Positions 59,011-64,000 of a DNA stretch of 64,000 nucleotides are shown in pieces. The position numbers and the translations under genes were made by a program. Numbering within the stretch: position 1 is the first letter of the stretch; each line of letters starts with the position of its first letter. Where the stretch lies: contig NZ_VUMD01000010.1 in NCBI RefSeq assembly GCF_009696375.1, positions 62,001 through 126,000 on the forward strand, in the 5' to 3' direction. The notes beneath the pieces were generated by a model, which saw nothing but the letters and a program-made list of their open reading frames with translations, did not search any database and was not told the origin of the DNA. Source of the DNA: Clostridium porci (GTDB lineage: Bacteria > Bacillota > Clostridia > Lachnospirales > Lachnospiraceae).

Positions 59011-60688
59011 TGCCATCCTCCTCACTATCTCCCCTGAGCCAGCTTTGAATCAACTTTGCCGCAATCTGTGGATTCTGATCCACAAATTCCGCTATATTCT
59101 GCTTCAGCCTCAGGCTGCGCTGCATACGAAGGTTCAGGATTTCCTCGCTTCGGTTAAATTCATCCTCCACAGCATCCTCTTCAAGCTGAGCCGCGCTTCC
59201 TGCCAGGCTTTCTCTCGTTATTTCCTCTCCGCCTGCTTCGGCGCCTTCCTCCAGAAGCTGGTCGTCCGGAAGGAATCCTTCCTCCGCCGTAGCTGCTAAT
59301 TCCGCCATACGGGTTTTCCGTCTCTGAAGCAGAAGGAGAATCACGAGCAATAGAATCAACAGTCCTCCCGCGCCCAAAGCAATATAGATAGGAAGAAGGC
59401 TTGTTGCCTGTGCCGCATCGTTCTGCCCCGCCGGCACAGAATCCGCAAGTTTAGGGGCACGGATAACAGTAATCTTCTGGGCAGCCGTATCCACCGGTAT
59501 GCCCGCTGAATTTGCCACCAGATTAACCAAGTCCCTCTCGGCTACCGTCTGGTTATCAGCGGTATTAATGACTACTCCCACCGTAGTATTCTCCAATACC
59601 CCCGGATCGATCTCCCGCTGTTCCTTCAAACTGTTAAACAGCCATTCCCTGGCAGCAGAGCCATTCGTGTAATTTTCCTGAATCTGTTCCGTTCCATTAT
59701 TATTCGTATAACGCGGGGTATCCGCATTGGCGTCTGCTCCTACTACGCCTCCGGCAGCCTGATTCGCTCCCGTAGTACTCTCACCGGAGGTCTCCTCACG
59801 CTGAAGCAGACCCGTCTTATCCTGCTCATCAATCTTATCCGGGACGCTGTACTGCGTGCTTTCCTGAATCAACCGCTGCATATTCAGCGTTCCCTTCACA
59901 GACACCGCCACATTTCCCTGACCGTAAAGCTGTTCTAATACTCTCCTTACGTTGCCTGCGATATTACTCTCTACCAGAGTGGTGAGGCTCGTCATATCCA
60001 TGGCAGATCCTGTCTCGCTTCCCTCCTCCTGGGTACCCACTTCCATCATGGTAGCCGCGTCAAAAACCGATACATTGGTGAAATTCATCCCACGAACCGC
60101 CTGGGCAATAAGCTGCTTTACCGCTTTTGCCTTGTCAGGAGTAAGGGTGCTGCCGGTTTTCATCGTAATGACAGCAGAAGCAGAAGCTGACTGCTGTACA
60201 CCGTCCTCCAGAGCATACTTTTGTCCCTCCCCCTCCGCGATCGTGACCTTTGCATCCTGCACCCCATCAAACACCCGTATGGTAGCTCCAAGACGCTCCT
60301 GCAATTCATACAACGATACCCGCTTCTTGTCCGATTCCGTAGTCATAAGCCCCGAATTGTTCAGATACATATCATATGTAAATCCGCTCTTCGGATAGCC
60401 CTTGCTTAAAAGATTCGCTCTGGCCTGATCCTCCTGCCCCGCAGGAACCCGTATAGTTCCGTCACCGTTATACCGGTAGTCAATCCCCTCATCCTGAAGA
60501 AGGGACGCCACTTCCTGGGCCTCCCCGGCATTCAAGCCTGTAAACAGAGTGCCATAATCTTTATTTTTACTTAAATTAAGAGCAATAACAGCAATCAAAG
60601 TAATCGCTACAGTACCCGCAGCGATTACTTTGATTATATTTCTTGTTCTGGGAGGCATTTTCAGCCAATTCTCTCTCACGTCCTGCAT
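58976..60688 (-). CDS. fliF: MS-ring protein FliF
   Basis: 570 residues. One membrane helix lies at about 18-38 and a second at about 432-458 (ALGAGGLLILLLVILLLLQRR). Between them the ring-building motifs appear: YGTLFTGLNAGEAQEVASLL, GYPKSGFTYDMYL, KRVSLYELQERLGATIRVFDGVQDAKVTIAEGE and the acidic loop with YSVPDKID. The C-terminal tail IAEFVDQNPQIAAKLIQSWLR binds FliG. It is the base on which the flagellum assembles. Confidence 0.96.
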   Translation of the reverse strand: MQDVRENWLKMPPRTRNIIKVIAAGTVAITLIAVIALNLSKNKDYGTLFTGLNAGEAQEVASLLQDEGIDYRYNGDGTIRVPAGQEDQARANLLSKGYPKSGFTYDMYLNNSGLMTTESDKKRVSLYELQERLGATIRVFDGVQDAKVTIAEGEGQKYALEDGVQQSASASAVITMKTGSTLTPDKAKAVKQLIAQAVRGMNFTNVSVFDAATMMEVGTQEEGSETGSAMDMTSLTTLVESNIAGNVRRVLEQLYGQGNVAVSVKGTLNMQRLIQESTQYSVPDKIDEQDKTGLLQREETSGESTTGANQAAGGVVGADANADTPRYTNNNGTEQIQENYTNGSAAREWLFNSLKEQREIDPGVLENTTVGVVINTADNQTVAERDLVNLVANSAGIPVDTAAQKITVIRAPKLADSVPAGQNDAAQATSLLPIYIALGAGGLLILLLVILLLLQRRKTRMAELAATAEEGFLPDDQLLEEGAEAGGEEITRESLAGSAAQLEEDAVEDEFNRSEEILNLRMQRSLRLKQNIAEFVDQNPQIAAKLIQSWLRGDSEEDGNGGNRKSNRKK

Positions 60689-60732
60689 GTTCTTTACCAG
60701 CCTTTATCCTTTGTGAATTTTTACAGAGCGGA

Positions 60733-61047
60733 TTATACACTCATTTTCATAAGTTCATTGTAGGATTCCATCGCTTTGTTGCGCAAAGAAATCAACACAT
60801 CCAGACTGAGAGCCGCTTTTGCCTCTGCTATAGGAAGGGTATGCGCATCATCTAATTGCCCGGTAGCCAGAAGATACTGTTTATGCTCTACATCCGCCTG
60901 AGATACCTGTACCTGTTCTACCGCATTGCGAAAAACATCAGCAAACAGCCCTGCCTGGCTTTGTCCAGGCAGGACTGCCGTCTTTTCTTCCTGTATCCCC
61001 TCAATGCTTCCCCATTCTCTTATAGGTGTTATAAACAGCGCCTCCAT
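60733..61047 (-). CDS. fliE: MS ring-rod junction protein FliE
   Basis: 104 residues, with FADVFRNAVEQVQVSQADVEHKQYLLATGQLDDAHTLPIAEAKAALSLDVLISLRNKAMESYNELMKM, spread over the entire C-terminal part, matching FliE. FliE connects MS ring and rod and is the first exported protein. GGAGG seven bases upstream selects ATG 61047. flgB is the direct upstream neighbour, and flgC, normally between them, is missing here. Confidence 0.94.
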   Translation of the reverse strand: MEALFITPIREWGSIEGIQEEKTAVLPGQSQAGLFADVFRNAVEQVQVSQADVEHKQYLLATGQLDDAHTLPIAEAKAALSLDVLISLRNKAMESYNELMKMSV

Positions 61048-61099
61048 CGCTTTTCCTCCATTCATCTTTCACTTTTTATGCAATACTGTGATACATCTC

Positions 61100-61492
61100 T
61101 TAAAATGACTTTGCCGCGCTTCTCAAACGGTTAATATCATTGGATATGGAGCTTACCATAAACTGATATTCATATACCGTACGAACCAGCTCCACCTGCT
61201 CCTGATCCATATCGACATTATTACCGTCCAATCTGGACGATTCATTCCAGGTGGTATGCAGACTTGCCCGTGTATTGCTGATGGCATCGTTCATCCTTCC
61301 GCCCTTCATGGTTGTGCTGCCATTAGCGGCAGACAATCTTCTATCCAGCTCGTCCTCAAAGGTCATATACTGCGACTTAAAACCAGGTGTATCGTTATTT
61401 GCTATGTTGTTCAAGGTCACTGTCTGTCTGCCCCACAAAAAGTCCAGTATTTTCTCAGTTAAAGCAATTCCGTTTCCATATACTTCCGGCAT
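61100..61492 (-). CDS. flgB: Flagellar rod protein FlgB
   Basis: 130 residues. KILDFLWGRQTVTLNNIANNDTPGFKSQYMTFEDEL is the N-terminal rod motif, and GNNVDMDQEQVELVRTVYEYQFMVSSISNDINRLRSAAK the C-terminal one. FlgB is a proximal rod subunit. GGGAGG lies before ATG 61492. The small leader gene is upstream. Confidence 0.95.
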   Translation of the reverse strand: MPEVYGNGIALTEKILDFLWGRQTVTLNNIANNDTPGFKSQYMTFEDELDRRLSAANGSTTMKGGRMNDAISNTRASLHTTWNESSRLDGNNVDMDQEQVELVRTVYEYQFMVSSISNDINRLRSAAKSF

Positions 61493-61531
61493 TTTCTTCC
61501 TCCCATATTCAAGCCACTACAGATAGCCGCC

Positions 61532-61681
61532 TCATTTTCCTCCATTATCTGTGCTCTTTTTCTTCGCATTCCGCTCCGCCACTTCCGCCATCCTTGCCAA
61601 AGCAATCAAATAGACCTGATTCTCTGGAGAAAGCTGTCTAAAAATGGCAGCTGCTTCATTTGTACGACTTGAATTTTCCAT
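61532..61681 (-). CDS. 49-residue leader-gene protein resembling the tail of the neighbouring XRE regulator
   Basis: ATG 61681, seven bases after AAGGA, opens 49 codons ending at TGA. The middle IFRQLSPENQVYLIALAR (13-30) matches residues 79-96 of the XRE regulator encoded at 62.2 kb (IFSHLIPETQEYLLLMAK): nine of 18 positions are identical. The rest is polar. It is the first gene of the long flagellar operon, 39 bases before flgB. No known flagellar protein fits. Because it shares only the presumed oligomerisation helix of the regulator, an antagonist role like that of SinI for SinR is an attractive inference. Confidence 0.7.
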   Translation of the reverse strand: MENSSRTNEAAAIFRQLSPENQVYLIALARMAEVAERNAKKKSTDNGGK

Positions 61682-61730
61682 ATCCTCTTCCTTATCATTC
61701 GTTCGCCATTATTCATTACATTTTTATTAA

Positions 61731-61756
61731 TTTAGTGTTATAATTTTATCACTAAA
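61731..61756. promoter_or_regulatory. Palindromic operator candidate over the flagellar operon -10
   Basis: TTTAGTGTTA (61731-61740) and TATCACTAAA (61747-61756) form an inverted repeat, nine of ten positions per arm, centred on six bases. It covers the -10 hexamer at 61743-61748. A protein bound here would block the promoter of the flagellar operon. The XRE regulator next door is the obvious candidate, but the binding protein is not known. Confidence 0.5.
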
Positions 61757-61771
61757 CATATATAAAGTCAA
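61743..61771 (-). promoter_or_regulatory. Sigma-A type promoter of the long flagellar operon
   Basis: On the minus strand TTGACT (plus 61766-61771), a 17-base spacer and TAAAAT (61743-61748) lie 62 bases before the 49-codon leader gene. Both hexamers differ from consensus by one base. No sigma-D or sigma-54 motif is seen here, as expected for an early flagellar operon. Confidence 0.75.
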
Positions 61772-62112
61772 TATTTCTTTTTTTTTATCCTTTTTTTCTA
61801 TAATTATTTTTTATTAATCACGCATCCTCTATTCTTCGGCAAATCGCCATAAATAATCATAATATATATTTTAGTTTTTGTGTTTTTATACTATAAATAC
61901 TACGTTTAAGTATGATATAATTAAAAAATATGATTTTAGGATTCTGTTTGAAACGGACAACCTTTTTCTTTTTTAACGTTTTCTTAACCCGTTGCAAGAG
62001 AATTTTACTTAATCTTTTTAATATTATTATTATACATTTTCTTATCACATATTTTTGTTTTAAACAGGCAGTCTAAATAGATGGGTTCCACAGTTCATTT
62101 TTTACCCTTCTA

Positions 62113-62141
62113 TTGCTTTTCAAAGTTTAATGTGCTATTCT
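62113..62141 (+). promoter_or_regulatory. Possible sigma-A promoter of the XRE regulator gene
   Basis: TTGCTT (62113-62118), a 17-base spacer and TATTCT (62136-62141) lie 37 bases before the start of the regulator. Each hexamer has four matches to consensus. The AT-rich background makes this uncertain. Confidence 0.4.
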
Positions 62142-62177
62142 TATCTTATTATGCTACCAAGGGGGGTGTAATGCATT

Positions 62178-62531
62178 TTGCTCCAACGATTAAAATATAT
62201 ACGCAAAACACTACATTTTAATCAGTCTGATTTTGCCAAATACCTGGGTATAACACAAACGGCCTATTCCATGATAGAAAACGGAAATCGCCCATTGTCT
62301 GAAAAATATATTAAAATTATATGCCTGACCTTTAATGTTTCCGAGGAATGGCTCATAAACGGACGGGGCGAAATGTTTCTCTCATCTCCTCATGAAGAAG
62401 AATTTATAAGGATATTCAGTCACCTTATCCCGGAAACGCAAGAATATCTTCTGTTAATGGCAAAGGAACTTTTGACTACCCAAAACAAGCTTCTCTGTTA
62501 TACTGTTGCCGAAAAAAAGTCTTCTGATTAA
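62178..62531 (+). CDS. XRE-family transcription regulator, TTG start
   Basis: 117 residues. An N-terminal Cro/C1-type helix-turn-helix covers about 3-62 (RLKYIRKTLHFNQSDFAKYLGITQTAYSMIENGNRPLS, with the recognition helix around ITQTAYSMIE). The tail 73-105 is a predicted amphipathic helix pair (EEFIRIFSHLIPETQEYLLLMAKELL) that should mediate oligomerisation. The start is TTG 62178 with AAGGGGGG about 11 bases upstream; an ATG at 62171 is in another frame and stops soon. It is divergent from the flagellar operon and probably regulates it or itself. Confidence 0.82.
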   Translation: MLQRLKYIRKTLHFNQSDFAKYLGITQTAYSMIENGNRPLSEKYIKIICLTFNVSEEWLINGRGEMFLSSPHEEEFIRIFSHLIPETQEYLLLMAKELLTTQNKLLCYTVAEKKSSD

Positions 62532-62604
62532 TCACATTTCCAGACTTTATATAATTCTGCTTCGAACAATATTTGCCGGCCGTAAAGCATATGTTGTGGA
62601 AAGT

Positions 62605-62641
62605 AAAAACGCATGAACCAGCAAAGGGCCATGCGTTTTTT
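62605..62641 (+). terminator. Terminator after the XRE regulator gene
   Basis: AAAACGCATG (62606-62615) pairs with CATGCGTTTT (62630-62639) around a 14-base loop and is followed by more T. It lies 75 bases after the regulator stop. Confidence 0.8.
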
Positions 62642-62773
62642 ATCTTTCCATATTTATTTAAATCCTGTTTTCCAATAAACATCACAAAGAGAACTAATAA
62701 ATAAAAATGCAGAAATGAACCTTTTCTTATTTTTTGTATATTATATAATGAGAAAGAAAAGAGGATCGGATAT

Positions 62774-63619
62774 ATGAATCGTGCAGTTTGTAATAATCAG
62801 ATAGACTATTCTCAGGTTAGCGGAGACAAAGTTTTACCCTTCGTATTTACTCTGAATTTAAATCAATCTGTGTTATATCCAGAAGAAGGACAAAAACAGA
62901 AATTCTGTTATGACGTCCAAGGCGTAGGGCAGGATACATCCAATTATGCGGATTTAAGTCATTTTCTTCTTGGAATTTGCAGCAGCATTACTCAGAACGA
63001 TATAGCAGGTATTTCCGTTATCATCAATGGAGAAGCACAGACCGCCGTATGGGGTGAAAATGTAGAAATAAAGACTTCCGATAAGCCGGATAATCCCTCA
63101 GGCTGCGTCGGATTAAAATTTGATTTTCCACTCAATAAAACAGACGGTGAGATGAGCCTATGTATTACTATGGCAGAACCATTTGCCGTAGGACCGGTGA
63201 ATGTCTGTTTATTTGGCGGTAATACAACAGCAACCGGACTTATGATTTGTGGACCTGCATGCGGCGGTACAGAATCCTGCGAGTCCGTATTTTATCAAAA
63301 GGAAACCGTCTGCGTACCTGTTATGGTGACACCCTTTGCAAAGCCAGGAACAGTAAAAGCAACCTGTTGCGGCCAGCCCCAGATCACTCAGGATGGCAAA
63401 TGCACAGGCGGCAAAGCCTCCTGTACATTTATTGTCACACAGACCTTGTGCATTGAAATCCCAATTTCATTCGGCGCAGTGATAGAATCCGGCACTGCCG
63501 TCATTCAGTGTAAAGAGGCTAACCAGGAACCATGTAATTGTTCTGACACCGTTTCTGCAAACAGCGTGTTGAATGAATCTGCCAGCCGAGAGGAACGACG
63601 GTTATTTTACCGAAGGTAA
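62774..63619 (+). CDS. Cys-rich protein of unknown function (spore-surface-like pattern)
   Basis: 281 residues with many Cys (for example VKATCCGQPQ, TGGKASCTFIVTQTLCIEIPISFGA, EPCNCSD) and no signal peptide. The C-terminal third resembles clostridial proteins in which a V-P-V-x-V-T strand, a CCG pair and a CTFxVxQxLCxExP strand recur; some such Cys-rich proteins belong to spore coats or exosporium, but I cannot name a family. The first half is a beta-rich region with IISVIINGEAQTAVWG-like strands (positions about 77-95). GAGGATCG-type sequence precedes ATG 62774. It is unrelated to motility as far as can be seen. Confidence 0.65.
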   Translation: MNRAVCNNQIDYSQVSGDKVLPFVFTLNLNQSVLYPEEGQKQKFCYDVQGVGQDTSNYADLSHFLLGICSSITQNDIAGISVIINGEAQTAVWGENVEIKTSDKPDNPSGCVGLKFDFPLNKTDGEMSLCITMAEPFAVGPVNVCLFGGNTTATGLMICGPACGGTESCESVFYQKETVCVPVMVTPFAKPGTVKATCCGQPQITQDGKCTGGKASCTFIVTQTLCIEIPISFGAVIESGTAVIQCKEANQEPCNCSDTVSANSVLNESASREERRLFYRR

Positions 63620-63710
63620 AGGAAGCTGCATGGTTAGGTATGGAACGAATATATAATCACCACCTAGAAAGAAGAAGCTATTATGATAAATTGGTAGCAT
63701 TCGTATACCA

Positions 63711-63758
63711 CAAAGCAAGGGACAGGCAAAGCCTCCGCTCTGCCTGTCCCTCGCTTTG
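63711..63758. terminator. Bidirectional terminator between converging genes
   Basis: CAAAGCAAGGGACAGGCA (63711-63728) pairs with TGCCTGTCCCTCGCTTTG (63741-63758) with one mismatch in 18. It lies between the Cys-rich gene (plus) and the wall-binding gene (minus). T runs are short, but the stem is strong. Confidence 0.7.
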
Positions 63759-63796
63759 TTCAGACGATCCTCATACAACTTCCAAAAGTCCTGTTT

Positions 63797-64000
63797 TTAT
63801 GAATGAACCCATCGCCCTTCTTCATCTACTGAAAATCCATCTGGCGTCACCGTATTCTTTAATAAGATGCCTTTTGTTCCATCGGAATCTGTATTAAAAT
63901 AATACCACACACCGTCAATCAGCTTCCAGCCTGTCACCATTTGTCCCCTGGTACCGTCAGACTCTGGCGCCAGATAGAACGTTTGACCGTCTATATTGAT
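63797..64000 (-). CDS. C-terminal end of a cell-wall-binding repeat protein (partial)
   Basis: The minus-strand frame is open from the window edge to TAA at 63797-63799 and gives 67 residues: IDGQTFYLAPESDGTRGQMVTGWKL, then GVWYYFNTDSDGTKGILL and a closing TPDGFSVDEEGRWVHS, that is two wall-binding repeats and the usual terminal half-repeat. The rest of the protein, probably with a signal peptide, lies outside the window. It is the fourth protein of this kind in the window. Confidence 0.85.
   Translation of the reverse strand: MNIDGQTFYLAPESDGTRGQMVTGWKLIDGVWYYFNTDSDGTKGILLKNTVTPDGFSVDEEGRWVHS

Larger units (their letters stand above)
61682..62177. other. AT-rich control region between the flagellar operon and the XRE regulator gene
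   Basis: This stretch of nearly 500 bases is markedly more AT-rich than the rest of the window. It holds the sigma-A-type promoter of the flagellar operon, a palindrome over its -10, and a promoter-like pair facing the XRE gene (all listed). An open frame on the minus strand at about 61857-62048 is Lys/Ile/Leu-biased, has no ribosome binding site and is taken as chance. Confidence 0.6.

Noticed and set aside
61857-62048. 63-codon frame on the minus strand upstream of the flagellar promoter.
   Set aside because: Low-complexity Lys/Ile/Leu composition in a very AT-rich stretch, no ribosome binding site.

Overview
The window comes from a motile, low-to-moderate-GC Gram-positive bacterium, most likely a clostridium of the Lachnospiraceae type. 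The signs are a Bacillus/Clostridia-type flagellar set (FliY with CheC-like domains instead of a plain FliN, CheC/CheD/CheV, FliW-CsrA, YviE-like and YjfB-like proteins), many cell-wall-binding repeat proteins, strong GGAGG ribosome binding sites and frequent TTG starts. This placement is an inference; no rRNA or tRNA gene is present.

Layout. 1-3 kb: the end of a GreA-type factor, a Cu/Zn superoxide dismutase, a tRNA-dihydrouridine synthase and two small genes. 3-5.1 kb (minus): a chemoreceptor followed by YjfB. 5.3-11 kb (plus): cheA-cheW-cheR-cheB and a membrane-anchored C39-type peptidase, behind a sigma-D promoter. 11-17 kb (minus): three family-2 glycosyltransferases around two flagellins. 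17-23.3 kb (minus): a second FliK-like protein, an FlhB C-terminal-domain protein, two wall-binding surface proteins, a lytic transglycosylase without signal peptide and a PilZ protein. 23.5-28.6 kb (plus): flgM-flgN-flgK-flgL-yviE-like-fliW-csrA. 28.9-33.5 kb (minus): fliD-fliS-fliT-like-nucleotidyltransferase homologue. 33.6-35 kb (plus): a ParA-type ATPase with a ComFB-domain protein. 35.3-61.7 kb (minus): a very long flagellar/chemotaxis gene run from a 49-codon leader gene and flgB down to cheV, then a hemerythrin and another wall-binding protein. 61.7-64 kb: an AT-rich control region, an XRE regulator, a Cys-rich protein and the end of another wall-binding protein.

How it works together. 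The long run encodes the basal body, export gate, stator, hook, C-ring, chemotaxis adaptation proteins and sigma-D (FliA). Sigma-D then serves late genes: five sites of the form TTA(A/T) or TAAT, 15 bases, then G(C/A)CGATA(T/A) lie before cheA, both flagellins, flgM and the second fliK-like gene. The major flagellin leader carries a hairpin with a CsrA-type site in its loop, and fliW and csrA are in the same locus, which points to the FliW-CsrA-flagellin loop known from Bacillus subtilis. The glycosyltransferases probably decorate flagellin.

The least ordinary points are: a 49-codon leader protein that resembles the tail of the nearby XRE regulator, with a palindrome over the -10 of the big operon (a possible SinI/SinR-like switch); no recognisable flhF, flhG or fliL but an unusual ParA-ComFB pair; flgC displaced 13 kb from flgB-fliE; and CheC with one altered active site.
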